This document shows, piece after piece, positions 17,525 through 25,700 of a stretch of DNA of 64,000 nt. Under the pieces are notes generated by a model, which did no database searches, was not told the DNA's origin, and saw nothing but the letters and a program-made list of their open reading frames with translations. The position numbers and the translations under genes were made by a program. This DNA comes from Pseudomonas mosselii (GTDB lineage Bacteria; Pseudomonadota; Gammaproteobacteria; Pseudomonadales; Pseudomonadaceae). Where the stretch lies: NCBI RefSeq assembly GCF_005796105.1, contig NZ_VAUO01000013.1:22807-86806 (forward strand), read 5' to 3'. Every line of letters starts with the position of its first letter. Positions within the stretch are counted from its first letter, which is position 1.

Positions 17525-17553
17525 TTGACAGCCTAGCAATCGGAACTTAATAT
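17525..17553 (+). promoter_or_regulatory. strong stable-RNA promoter of the Ala/Glu tRNA array
   Basis: TTGACA (17525-17530), a 17-bp spacer and TAATAT (17548-17553), followed by the GC-rich discriminator GCGCCCCG. The -35 is consensus, and the discriminator is typical of promoters under stringent (ppGpp) control. An AT-rich tract at 17491-17522 just upstream resembles an UP element. Confidence 0.9.
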
Positions 17554-17628
17554 GCGCCCCGTCCACAGCGATGAACGAAAACGAAGCGTCAGGCACCCAG
17601 CCAGCGATTCGGTTCAGAGCGACATTGT

Positions 17629-17704
17629 GGGGCTATAGCTCAGCTGGGAGAGCGCCTGCATGGCATGCAGGAGGTCAGCGGTTCGATCCCGCTTAGCTCC
17701 ACCA
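17629..17704 (+). tRNA. tRNA-Ala(GGC) copy 1
   Basis: A 76-nt cloverleaf starting GGGGCTATAGCTCAGCTGGG, anticodon GGC in CATGGCATG, CCA encoded. First gene after the promoter at 17525. Confidence 0.97.
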
Positions 17705-17777
17705 AATTCCGTTTGTCAGCCAAGGCTGGCAAGCAAGATCGGGCTAAAGCAGCCAGGTCTTGAAGGTAAGAAGGTTC

Positions 17778-17853
17778 GTCCCCTTCGTCTAGTGGCCTAG
17801 GACACCGCCCTTTCACGGCGGTAACAGGGGTTCGAGTCCCCTAGGGGACGCCA
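17778..17853 (+). tRNA. tRNA-Glu(TTC) copy 1
   Basis: A 76-nt cloverleaf starting GTCCCCTTCGTCTAGTGGCC, anticodon TTC in CCTTTCACG, CCA encoded. The 73-bp spacer before it is identical to the one before copy 2. Confidence 0.97.
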
Positions 17854-17902
17854 GTTTTGCACAAGCGATGTTCGCATCGCTGGGCCGAGAGGCTAGAAAT
17901 CC

Positions 17903-17978
17903 GGGGCTATAGCTCAGCTGGGAGAGCGCCTGCATGGCATGCAGGAGGTCAGCGGTTCGATCCCGCTTAGCTCCACCA
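17903..17978 (+). tRNA. tRNA-Ala(GGC) copy 2
   Basis: Identical to copy 1. It begins 274 bp after copy 1, so the first Ala-Glu unit is itself an imperfect duplication. Confidence 0.97.
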
Positions 17979-18051
17979 AATTCCGTTTGTCAGCCAAGGC
18001 TGGCAAGCAAGATCGGGCTAAAGCAGCCAGGTCTTGAAGGTAAGAAGGTTC

Positions 18052-18127
18052 GTCCCCTTCGTCTAGTGGCCTAGGACACCGCCCTTTCACGGCGGTAACA
18101 GGGGTTCGAGTCCCCTAGGGGACGCCA
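18052..18127 (+). tRNA. tRNA-Glu(TTC) copy 2
   Basis: Identical to copy 1, anticodon TTC, CCA encoded. This gene starts the 260-bp tandem repeat. Confidence 0.97.
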
Positions 18128-18194
18128 CTTTTACCCGCGTTTTGCGGGCGTTAAAAGGCTCATCACCAGATGGATGGGTCTTTTGTTTTATCTT

Positions 18195-18270
18195 GGGGCT
18201 ATAGCTCAGCTGGGAGAGCGCCTGCATGGCATGCAGGAGGTCAGCGGTTCGATCCCGCTTAGCTCCACCA
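18195..18270 (+). tRNA. tRNA-Ala(GGC) copy 3
   Basis: Identical to copy 1, CCA encoded. It follows a terminator-like hairpin at 18153-18190. Confidence 0.97.
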
Positions 18271-18311
18271 ATTTGCCGCGATTCGCGTAAGCGGGTCGGC
18301 ACGAAGGTTAC

Positions 18312-18387
18312 GTCCCCTTCGTCTAGTGGCCTAGGACACCGCCCTTTCACGGCGGTAACAGGGGTTCGAGTCCCCTAGGGGACGCCA
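18312..18387 (+). tRNA. tRNA-Glu(TTC) copy 3
   Basis: Identical to the other Glu copies. The spacer from Ala copy 3 is 41 bp and differs from the 73-bp spacer of the first two units. Confidence 0.97.
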
Positions 18388-18454
18388 CTTTTACCCGCGT
18401 TTTGCGGGCGTTAAAAGGCTCATCACCAGATGGATGGGTCTTTTGTTTTATCTT

Positions 18455-18530
18455 GGGGCTATAGCTCAGCTGGGAGAGCGCCTGCATGGCATGCAGGAGG
18501 TCAGCGGTTCGATCCCGCTTAGCTCCACCA
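18455..18530 (+). tRNA. tRNA-Ala(GGC) copy 4
   Basis: Exactly 260 bp after Ala copy 3, with identical flanks. Confidence 0.97.
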
Positions 18531-18571
18531 ATTTGCCGCGATTCGCGTAAGCGGGTCGGCACGAAGGTTAC

Positions 18572-18647
18572 GTCCCCTTCGTCTAGTGGCCTAGGACACC
18601 GCCCTTTCACGGCGGTAACAGGGGTTCGAGTCCCCTAGGGGACGCCA
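18572..18647 (+). tRNA. tRNA-Glu(TTC) copy 4
   Basis: Exactly 260 bp after Glu copy 3, with identical flanks. Confidence 0.97.
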
Positions 18648-18714
18648 CTTTTACCCGCGTTTTGCGGGCGTTAAAAGGCTCATCACCAGATGGATGGGTC
18701 TTTTGTTTTATCTT

Positions 18715-18790
18715 GGGGCTATAGCTCAGCTGGGAGAGCGCCTGCATGGCATGCAGGAGGTCAGCGGTTCGATCCCGCTTAGCTCCACCA
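18715..18790 (+). tRNA. tRNA-Ala(GGC) copy 5
   Basis: Exactly 260 bp after Ala copy 4, with identical flanks. Confidence 0.97.
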
Positions 18791-18831
18791 ATTTGCCGCG
18801 ATTCGCGTAAGCGGGTCGGCACGAAGGTTAC

Positions 18832-18907
18832 GTCCCCTTCGTCTAGTGGCCTAGGACACCGCCCTTTCACGGCGGTAACAGGGGTTCGAGTCCCCTAGGG
18901 GACGCCA
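18832..18907 (+). tRNA. tRNA-Glu(TTC) copy 5
   Basis: Last tRNA of the array. Its downstream spacer diverges from the other copies and leads to the final terminator. Confidence 0.97.
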
Positions 18908-18936
18908 ATTTTTTACCCGCGTTTTGCGGGGCTTAT

Positions 18937-18973
18937 AAGGCTCATTCGATTATTGAATGGGCCTTTTGTTTTT
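18937..18973 (+). terminator. terminator of the tRNA array
   Basis: AAGGCTCATTC (18937-18947) pairs with GAATGGGCCTT (18955-18965) with one G-U pair, followed by a T-rich tract. The three internal repeat hairpins are variants of this one. Confidence 0.85.
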
Positions 18974-19029
18974 ATCCCTCCTGATGAATCCTGCAATCGA
19001 TCGAGCATCGCGGATTTCGCTTGCCAGAA

Positions 19030-19063
19030 AATATTATGAATATAATATGTTGATCATAATATT
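19030..19063. promoter_or_regulatory. palindromic operator with -10 of the tetR gene at 19077
   Basis: AATATTATGA (19030-19039) and TCATAATATT (19054-19063) are perfect 10-bp inverted arms with a 14-bp spacer. The spacer includes TATAAT (19041-19046), an exact -10. The site ends 13 bases before the regulator ATG, which points to autorepression. The -35 is weak. Confidence 0.75.
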
Positions 19064-19076
19064 CATGAGGTGAGCC

Positions 19077-19616
19077 ATGACCGACAAAAAGGCTAAAACC
19101 CGCGAACGTATTCTCGACGCCGCGCGTAGTGCGCTGATCCAGCAGGGCCCTGCAGAGCCGAGCGTAAGCCAGGTGATGGGCGCTGCCGGTTTGACCGTGG
19201 GTGGCTTCTACGCCCATTTCGAGAGCAAGGATGAACTCATGCTGGAGGCTTTCAGCCAGTTGCTCGCCGAGCGTCGTGCGCTGTTGGCCGGGGTCGATCC
19301 CAGCCTCGACGGTGCCGGGCGTCGGGCGCTCTTGGCGGCTTTCTACCTATCGCGCAAGCACCGTGATGCCGACGTTCAGGCGTGTCCGATTCCCAATTCG
19401 CTCGGCGAGATGCACCGGCTGCCAGAGGCCTTTCGCCAGGTACTGATCGAGCACATCGAGCTGATGACGGCGCAAATGGTCGACCGCCCTGAAGACATCG
19501 ACAAGGCGCTCGCCGACTTCGCCTTGATGGTAGGGGGGCTTGCCGTTGCCCGCGCGTTGGGCGGTGGCGACCTGTCCGACCGCATCCTGCGCGCCGCCAA
19601 GTCGGCGGTTATTTGA
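19077..19616 (+). CDS. TetR-family regulator
   Basis: A 179-residue regulator with an N-terminal HTH (about residues 8-55): TRERILDAARSALIQQG, then SVSQVMGAAGLTVGGFYAHFESKDEL. The GGFYAHF recognition helix and a later C-P motif (QACPIPNSLGE, about 101-111) resemble the AcuR/NemR-like subgroup. That residue could sense electrophiles, but this is inference. It is probably autoregulated through the palindrome at 19030-19063. It lies 25 bases upstream of an alpha/beta hydrolase gene, the likely target. Confidence 0.9.
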   Translation: MTDKKAKTRERILDAARSALIQQGPAEPSVSQVMGAAGLTVGGFYAHFESKDELMLEAFSQLLAERRALLAGVDPSLDGAGRRALLAAFYLSRKHRDADVQACPIPNSLGEMHRLPEAFRQVLIEHIELMTAQMVDRPEDIDKALADFALMVGGLAVARALGGGDLSDRILRAAKSAVI

Positions 19617-19641
19617 ATGACCTGACCCTTGGAGCACGCTG

Positions 19642-20475
19642 ATGACTAACTTGAGCTGGATTCGCGGCGTCAACGGCACCCTTGGCCACCTGGCCCCTGA
19701 GCACGTTGCCGGTCGCATGCGTCGCGCCTTCATGACGCCGCGCAATCTGCCGCCAAGGCCCTGGGAGTTGCCGCTACTGGCCAGGGCTGAACGCATTACC
19801 CTGCGTTTCGGTTTATCGGCACTGCGTTGGGGGCAGGGGCCTACGGTGTTGCTGATGCATGGTTGGGAAGGGCGGCCGACGCAGTTCGCGACCTTGATCG
19901 AAATCCTGGTCGAAGCCGGCTACACGGTGGTTGCCCTGGAAGGTCCGGCACATGGCTGTTCGCCGGGTGAGCAGGCGCACGTGGCAGCATTTGCCCGGGC
20001 ACTGCTGGAGGCGGCTGCACAACTGCCACCACTGCGCGCGGTGATCGGCCATTCGATGGGCGGCGCTAGCGTGATGCTGGCTCTGCAATGGGGGCTGCGC
20101 GTCGATGCCGCAGTGAGTATCGCTGCGCCTGCGCAACTGCTCGGCGTATTGCGTGGCTTCGCCCGGCGCCTGGGCTTGCCGGCTCGCGCCCGCGCGGCGT
20201 TCATTCGCCAGGTCGAGCGTGATGTCGGTGTGCAGGTGTCGCGCCTGGATGTCAGCGTTTACCAGCTGGAGCTGCCGGGCTTGGTGGTACATGCCGGTGA
20301 CGACCGGCTGGTGCCGGCCAGCGAGGCGCAGGTGATCCACAAGGCTTGGTTCGACAGTCGCCTGCTGCTGCTTGAGCAAGGCGGTCATCAACGGGTGCTT
20401 GCCGACCCGCGTGTGGGCGAGGCGGTGCTGGAGCTGCTGGCACGCACCGCCCAGCAGACCCTACAAAGCGCTTGA
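19642..20475 (+). CDS. alpha/beta-fold hydrolase
   Basis: A 277-residue putative esterase/lipase. The nucleophile elbow GHSMGGAS holds the serine at about residue 136, HGWEG provides the oxyanion loop, and the acid/base pair is likely Asp in HAGDDRLVP with His in GGHQR. No signal peptide, so it is likely cytoplasmic. It follows the TetR gene closely and precedes a thioesterase gene by 43 bases; both act on ester or thioester bonds. Substrate unknown. Confidence 0.88.
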   Translation: MTNLSWIRGVNGTLGHLAPEHVAGRMRRAFMTPRNLPPRPWELPLLARAERITLRFGLSALRWGQGPTVLLMHGWEGRPTQFATLIEILVEAGYTVVALEGPAHGCSPGEQAHVAAFARALLEAAAQLPPLRAVIGHSMGGASVMLALQWGLRVDAAVSIAAPAQLLGVLRGFARRLGLPARARAAFIRQVERDVGVQVSRLDVSVYQLELPGLVVHAGDDRLVPASEAQVIHKAWFDSRLLLLEQGGHQRVLADPRVGEAVLELLARTAQQTLQSA

Positions 20476-20518
20476 GCATCCGTTACACTCTGCCCGTTCA
20501 CAGACATTTGGAGCGGGC

Positions 20519-20953
20519 ATGAGCTGGGATTTGGCAGCACCATTCATCATCGACCTGCGCGTTGGCAGCGAGGACATCGACGGCCTTGGCCATGCCAACA
20601 ACGCAGTCTACGTCACCTGGCTGGAGCGCTGTGCCTGGCGCCATTCCCAGCGCCTGGGGCTGGACCTGGCCGAGTACCGGCGCCTGGACCGCGCCATGGC
20701 GGTGGTGCGTCACGAAATCGACTACCTCGCTGCCGCCTACGAAGAGGACGAGCTGCAACTGGCCACCTGGATCATCGACTGGGACCAACGCCTGCGCATG
20801 ACCCGACGTTTTCAGCTAAAGCGCCCAAGCGATGGCGTTACCTTGCTGCGTGCGCAGACCACGTTCGCCTGCATCGAACTGTCCAGTGGTAAGCCCCGAC
20901 GTATGCCGGCAGAGTTCCTCGACGGTTACGGCGCGGCGCTGATCGGCAGCTGA
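20519..20953 (+). CDS. 4HBT-family acyl-CoA thioesterase
   Basis: A 144-residue single-hotdog protein of the YbgC/FadM type. The signature DIDGLGHANNAVYVTWLE near residue 20 carries the Asp/His region and Asn of the active site. ATG 20519 gives MSWDLAAPFIIDLRV; the open frame upstream only overlaps the hydrolase gene. It likely hydrolyses acyl-CoA or acyl-ACP thioesters in the cytoplasm. The preferred chain is unknown. Confidence 0.88.
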   Translation: MSWDLAAPFIIDLRVGSEDIDGLGHANNAVYVTWLERCAWRHSQRLGLDLAEYRRLDRAMAVVRHEIDYLAAAYEEDELQLATWIIDWDQRLRMTRRFQLKRPSDGVTLLRAQTTFACIELSSGKPRRMPAEFLDGYGAALIGS

Positions 20954-21006
20954 ACAGCGGCCGATTTTTGCTAGACTGCGGCCTTTTTCGCCCTGAGACC
21001 CCTTAC

Positions 21007-21978
21007 ATGCAAATTGCCCTGGCCCCAATGGAGGGGCTGGTCGACAACATCCTGCGCGACGTCCTCACCCGAGTGGGCGGTATCGACTGGTGCGTGACCG
21101 AGTTCATCCGCGTGTGTGACCGCTTGCTGCCGGAGTCCTCGTTCGACAAGCTCGCCCCCGAGCTGCGCCAGGGGGCGCGCACTGCTGCCGGTGTACCGAT
21201 GCGCGTGCAACTGCTCGGCTCGGACCCGGTGTGCCTGGCCGAGAACGCCGTGTTGGCCTGCCAGTTGGGGGCGCCGGTGATTGACCTGAACTTCGGATGC
21301 CCGGCCAAGACGGTGAACAAGTCGCGCGGAGGGGCCGTGCTGCTCAAGGAGCCCGAGCTGCTGCATGCCATCGTGGGCGAAGTGCGTCGCCAGGTGCCGG
21401 CGCACATTCCGGTGACCGCCAAGATGCGTTTGGGCTTCGACAGCCCCGACGGTGCCCTGGAGTGCGGTATCGCCTTGGCCGAAGGGGGCGCTGCGCATTT
21501 GGTGGTGCACGCACGGACCAAGGTTGACGGTTACAAGCCGCCGGCCCACTGGGAGTGGGTGGCCCGGGTGCAGGAGGTGGTCCAGGTGCCGGTGTTCGCC
21601 AATGGCGAGATCTGGACGGTCGATGACTGGCGACGTTGCCGTCAGGTCAGCGGCGCCGAGCACATCATGCTGGGACGCGGGTTGGTGTCACGCCCGGATC
21701 TGGCTTTGCAGATCGCCGCCGCGCGCGATGGTCGCGACTATCAACCGCTGCGCTGGGACGAACTGTTGCCGCTGTTGCGCGAATTCTGGCGCCAAGCCCA
21801 GGACAAGCTCTCGCCGCGCTACGCCCCAGGGCGCCTGAAACAGTGGTTGGCGATGCTCACGCGCAGCTACCCCGAGGCGGTTGCGTTGTTTGCGCAGTTG
21901 CGGCGTGAGGACGATTGCCAGCGCATCAGTGAGCTATTGCAGGGACAGGCGTCGTTCGCGCCAGCTTGTGTTGCCTGA
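21007..21978 (+). CDS. dusC: tRNA-dihydrouridine(16) synthase DusC
   Basis: FMN-dependent reductase making dihydrouridine in the tRNA D-loop. The 323-residue TIM barrel starts MQIALAPMEGLVDNILRDVLT. It has the catalytic cysteine in LNFGCPAKTVNKSRGG (about 98) and FMN phosphate contacts in VHARTK and ANGEIW. The APMEG start and the GCPAKTVNKS variant fit DusC better than DusA or DusB. ATG 21007 was chosen over an upstream in-frame codon because it begins the barrel. Confidence 0.92.
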   Translation: MQIALAPMEGLVDNILRDVLTRVGGIDWCVTEFIRVCDRLLPESSFDKLAPELRQGARTAAGVPMRVQLLGSDPVCLAENAVLACQLGAPVIDLNFGCPAKTVNKSRGGAVLLKEPELLHAIVGEVRRQVPAHIPVTAKMRLGFDSPDGALECGIALAEGGAAHLVVHARTKVDGYKPPAHWEWVARVQEVVQVPVFANGEIWTVDDWRRCRQVSGAEHIMLGRGLVSRPDLALQIAAARDGRDYQPLRWDELLPLLREFWRQAQDKLSPRYAPGRLKQWLAMLTRSYPEAVALFAQLRREDDCQRISELLQGQASFAPACVA

Positions 21979-22054
21979 ATCGGGCCTTTCGCTCGGCCAT
22001 CGGCAGGTTTTGCGGGGGTTCTCGAGGAAGCGTGAAAAAATTTTTCGAGGCGCC

Positions 22055-22080
22055 CTTGAAAGCGTTTTACCCGGCCATAT
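22055..22080 (+). promoter_or_regulatory. sigma-32 (RpoH) promoter of ibpA
   Basis: CTTGAAA (22055-22061), a 13-base spacer, then CCATAT (22075-22080). This fits the heat-shock sigma consensus (CTTGAAA, CCCCAT-N-T), although the -10 is preceded by GG rather than CC. Confidence 0.8.
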
Positions 22081-22084
22081 CTCT

Positions 22085-22145
22085 TTGAGTACGCGATGCC
22101 GAACTCGGGTCGCGGAGTGACTTACTTGCTGAATTTCAGGAGTTT
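22085..22145 (+). promoter_or_regulatory. ROSE-like RNA thermometer in the ibpA leader
   Basis: The element TTGCT (22126-22130) faces the Shine-Dalgarno AGGAG (22138-22142) in a short imperfect hairpin built on CTGAA/TTCAG. That is the ROSE layout in which the ribosome site is masked at low temperature. ROSE-like thermometers are established for ibpA of Pseudomonas species; the match here is by eye. Confidence 0.8.
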
Positions 22146-22595
22146 ATGACCATGACTACCGCTTTCTCTCTCGCTCCACTTTTCCGTAACTCCGTTGGTT
22201 TCGACCGTTTCAACGACCTGTTCGAAGCCGCCGCACGTAATGAGGCCGGTAGCAGCTACCCGCCCTACAACGTGGAAAAGCATGGCGATGACCACTATCG
22301 CATCGTGGTTGCTGCCGCTGGCTTCGTGGAGGAGGACCTCGACCTGCAAGTCGAAAAAGGCGTCCTGACCGTGACCGGTGGCAAACGCGAGGCTGGCAAG
22401 GAGGGGGTGACCTTCTTGCACCAGGGCATTGCCCAGCGCGCCTTCAAGCTCTCGTTCCGCTTGGCTGACCATATCGAGGTCAAGGGCGCAGGGCTGGCCA
22501 ACGGTCTGCTCAGCATCGAACTGCTGCGGGTTGTGCCGGAAGAAGCCAAGGCCAAGCGCATCCCGATCAACGGCGAAAAGCCTGCGCTGAACTGA
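22146..22595 (+). CDS. ibpA: small heat-shock protein IbpA (Hsp20)
   Basis: A 149-residue alpha-crystallin-type holdase that binds unfolding proteins. The N-terminal MTMTTAFSLAPLFRNSVGFD and FNDLFEAA are typical of IbpA. The alpha-crystallin domain spans about residues 35-128, with VEEDLDLQVEKGVLTVTGG and the strand AQRAFKLSFRLADHIEV. A C-terminal I-P-I motif (KRIPING) mediates oligomers. A sigma-32 promoter and ROSE hairpin lie upstream and a strong terminator downstream, so it is a single-gene heat-shock unit. Confidence 0.96.
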   Translation: MTMTTAFSLAPLFRNSVGFDRFNDLFEAAARNEAGSSYPPYNVEKHGDDHYRIVVAAAGFVEEDLDLQVEKGVLTVTGGKREAGKEGVTFLHQGIAQRAFKLSFRLADHIEVKGAGLANGLLSIELLRVVPEEAKAKRIPINGEKPALN

Positions 22596-22610
22596 GTTCG
22601 GCGGGATCAA

Positions 22611-22638
22611 ACAAAGGGCACCTTCGGGTGCCCTTTGT
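22611..22638 (+). terminator. terminator of ibpA
   Basis: ACAAAGGGCACC (22611-22622), a TTCG tetraloop and GGTGCCCTTTGT (22627-22638) form a 12-bp perfect stem followed by GTTTG. Confidence 0.9.
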
Positions 22639-22689
22639 GTTTGCATTGTGCGGATCATCCTTTAGAAGCTCATTCAGCCCGTAGCACTG

Positions 22690-22736
22690 CGCTCGCGCAA
22701 GTCTCTGCTAAATCAGCAGGTTATGTGCTGTCCTAT
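22690..22736 (-). repeat. dispersed ~48-nt repeat, copy 2
   Basis: Read on the minus strand it begins CATAGGACAGCACATAACC and contains CTGATTTAGCAGAGAC, like 12843-12891. CTGCT-GATTT-AGCAG can fold as a small hairpin. It lies in the gap after ibpA. Confidence 0.6.
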
Positions 22737-22751
22737 GAGGGTGGCTGTTGG

Positions 22752-25700
22752 TCAAAAGTCCGCCGGCGTCTCCATCAGCATTTGCCTGAACTCCTGCAAC
22801 GGCAGTGGTCGGCTGTGCAGGTAGCCCTGGTACAGGTGGCACCCCAGCTTTTCCAGAAACTCCAGTTGCTCGGTCAGCTCGACCCCCTCGGCGATCACCG
22901 CCAGGTCCAGGCTGCGGGCCATGGCCACGATAGCGCGGACGATCTCGGCATCGTTCGGGTCGATCGGGGCGTCACGCACGAAGGTCTGGTCGATCTTCAG
23001 CGCATCCACCGGCAGGCGCTTGAGGTAGGTCAGCGATGAATAGCCGGTGCCGAAATCGTCCATCGCGAAGCTCACGCCGAAGCGCTTGAGTTCGCGCATC
23101 TTGTTGATGGTGTCTTCCAGGTTCTGGATGACGATCCCTTCGGTGATCTCAAGTGTGAGTAGGCGACGTGGCAGGCGGTAGTCGTCCAGGCTGCGCAGCA
23201 CCCGTTCGACGAAGTCGTTCTGGCGGAACTGGCGTGGGCTGATGTTCACGCACAGGCTGAAATCGTCGACGTCGATCAGCCCGTCCGCAAGCAGGCGGGC
23301 ACAGGCGTTGCAGGCTTCATCGAGGATCCAGGAGCCAACTTCGAGGATCAGGCCGCTTTCTTCGAGTACCTGAATGAACTGCCCAGGCGGCTGCTGGCCC
23401 AATTGTGGATGCTGCCAGCGCAGCAGCACTTCGGCGCCGACGATGCGGTTCTCCCGGGCGTCCACTTGGGGCTGGAAGTGCAAGGCCAGTTCACCCCGGG
23501 CAAGCGCCAGGCGCAGGTCGCTTTCCATGCGCAGGCGCTCACTGGCGGCTTTCTGCATGGTGGTGTGGAACAGCTCGGTGGTGTTGCGCCCCGAGTCCTT
23601 GGCGCGGTATAGGGCGATGTCGGCGCGTTTGAGCAGATCGGCGGGGGTCGTGCCGTGGTCGGGGATCAATGCCACGCCGATGCTCGGCGTCACTTGCAGG
23701 CGCTGGCCATCCAGCGACATGGGTTCGGCCAACAGCTCGCGCAGGGTATCGGCCAGTTCGCGGACCTTGCTCTCCACCAGCTCGCGGCTGCCCTCCAGGC
23801 CACTGAGCAACACCACGAACTCATCGCCGCCCAGCCGTGCCACCGTGTCCTCCAGGCGCACGCTGGCTTCCAGGCGTGCGGTGATGATCTTCAACACCGT
23901 GTCGCCTACCGGGTGGCCGAGCGAATCGTTGATGTGCTTGAAATGGTCAAGGTCCAGGAACAGCAGGGCGCCACGCAGGTTGTGGCGCTTGAGCAGCGCG
24001 ATCTGCTGGCTCAGGCGGTCCATGAGCAAGGCGCGATTGGGCAGGTTGGTCAGCGGGTCGTGGTAGGCCAGATGACGGATCTGCGCTTGCGCGTTCTTGA
24101 GCAGGCTGACGTCCCGGGCGGTTAGCAGCAAGCAGTCGGTTTCGTTGAGGCTGATAGGTTCCACCGACACTTCCACGGTGAGAATGTCGCCGCGCTTGTT
24201 GCGCCCGAGCATCTCTCGATGGTGCACCCGGCCCTGCTCGCGCAGTTCGTTGAGCAAGGCGGTGCGCTGTTTGCTGTCGGCCCAGATACCGAGGTCGTAT
24301 ACCGTCTGGCCTACCACCTCGCTGGCGCTGTAGCCGGTCAGGCGGCTGAAACCGTCGTTGACCTCCAGATAGCGGCCGCTCTGGCGCTCAGTGATGGTGA
24401 TGGCGTCGGGGCTGGAGTGGAAGGCCTTGGCGAATTTCTCCTCGCTGGCCTTGAGCGCCGCTTCGGCGCGTTGCTGTTGGGTGATGTCGCGCAGCGTGGT
24501 GACGCTGCAGGGCTGATTGTCGACCGTGATCAGGCGGCTGGAGATTACGCACGTCAGCGGCGTGCCATTGCGGTGGTTGACCCCGACCGCCACATTGCTC
24601 AGGGCCTGGTCGCGGATCACCCGTTCGATACGCTGGGCGCGTGCCGACGATTCGACCCATAACCCCAGCTCCTCGGCGGTACGGCCAAGCACTTGCTCGG
24701 GGCTCCAGCCAAAGGTCTGGCTGAAGGCGGGGTTGATCTCGATAAACTGGCCGGAGTCCTGGTGGGTGACGCAGATTGGGTCGGGGCTGACCTGGAACAG
24801 GCTGGCGAACTTCTCTTCCGAGGCGCTCAGGCGCTGCTCGCGCTCTACCTGGTCGGTGATGTCGAGCAGCGTCCCGGCCATGCGCAAGGGGTTGCCTTGC
24901 TCGTCGCGGTACAGCCGGGCGCGGCTTTCGATATAGCGCGAGCCGCCGTTTTCCAACTCTACCCGGTAGGTGATCTGGTAGTTGCCCGCCGGCCCCTCGC
25001 GCAAGCTGCGATAGGCGTGGCGCATGGCGTCGCGCTCGTGTTCGGGCACGCCTTCGAAGAAGGCGTCGAACGACTCGTGGAAGGGGATCGGATCAAGGCC
25101 GTGCAGCTGGGCCGCACGGGCCGATCCATACAGCATGCCGCTGGGGATGTGCCAGTCCCAGGTACCCAGCTGGGCCGAGTCCAATGCCAGGTCCAGGCGT
25201 TCCTGGCTGTCCTTGAGTGCCTGTTCGGCGCGCTTGCGCTCAGTGGTGTCGACGAAGGTGCTGATCAGGTACGTGACGCCTTCCAGCTCGATACCCTGAG
25301 TGCACAGGATGCCGTCATGGACCCTGCCGCTGCTGGCGCGGAACTGCACCTCCATGATCAGCGGGCCGTTACCCGCGCGCGTGGCCTCCAGTACGTGGCG
25401 GCGCTGCTCGGGGTTGACCCATAGACCCAGTTCGATGCTGGTCTTGTCCACGACGTAAGAGCCCGGCCAGCCGAACGTGTCCTCGAAGTGCTGGTTGACT
25501 TCGATGATCAGACCGTCGTGGCGACGGGTCAGCAAGATCGCGTTGGGGCTGAGGTGGAAGAGGGTGGCGAAGCGCTTTTCCGAGTTGATCAGGGCGGTTT
25601 CCCGCTCGCGTTGGCGGCTGATCTCGCGGATCACGCCGATCATCTGGCGCCGGCCGTGGGCATCGAAGGTCAGGCTGCCATTGATTTCAAGCCAATGCAT

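Larger units (their letters stand above)
18052..18907 (+). repeat. 260-bp perfect tandem repeat of Glu-Ala tRNA units
   Basis: Three full units begin at 18052, 18312 and 18572, followed by a partial fourth at 18832 (Glu copy 5 only). Each unit is tRNA-Glu, a 67-bp spacer, tRNA-Ala and a 41-bp spacer. I see no base difference between units. Every full unit carries a terminator-like hairpin in the Glu-to-Ala spacer (18153-18190, 18413-18450, 18673-18710). Confidence 0.95.

Noticed and set aside
18087..18870. Three identical 87-codon minus-strand frames across the tRNA array
   Set aside because: They are antisense to tRNA-Ala and tRNA-Glu genes and repeat only because the tRNA unit repeats. Such tRNA-derived frames are a known annotation artefact.
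18052..18907. CRISPR-like array from regular 260-bp spacing
   Set aside because: The repeats are whole tRNA genes with identical spacers; there are no short direct repeats with variable spacers.
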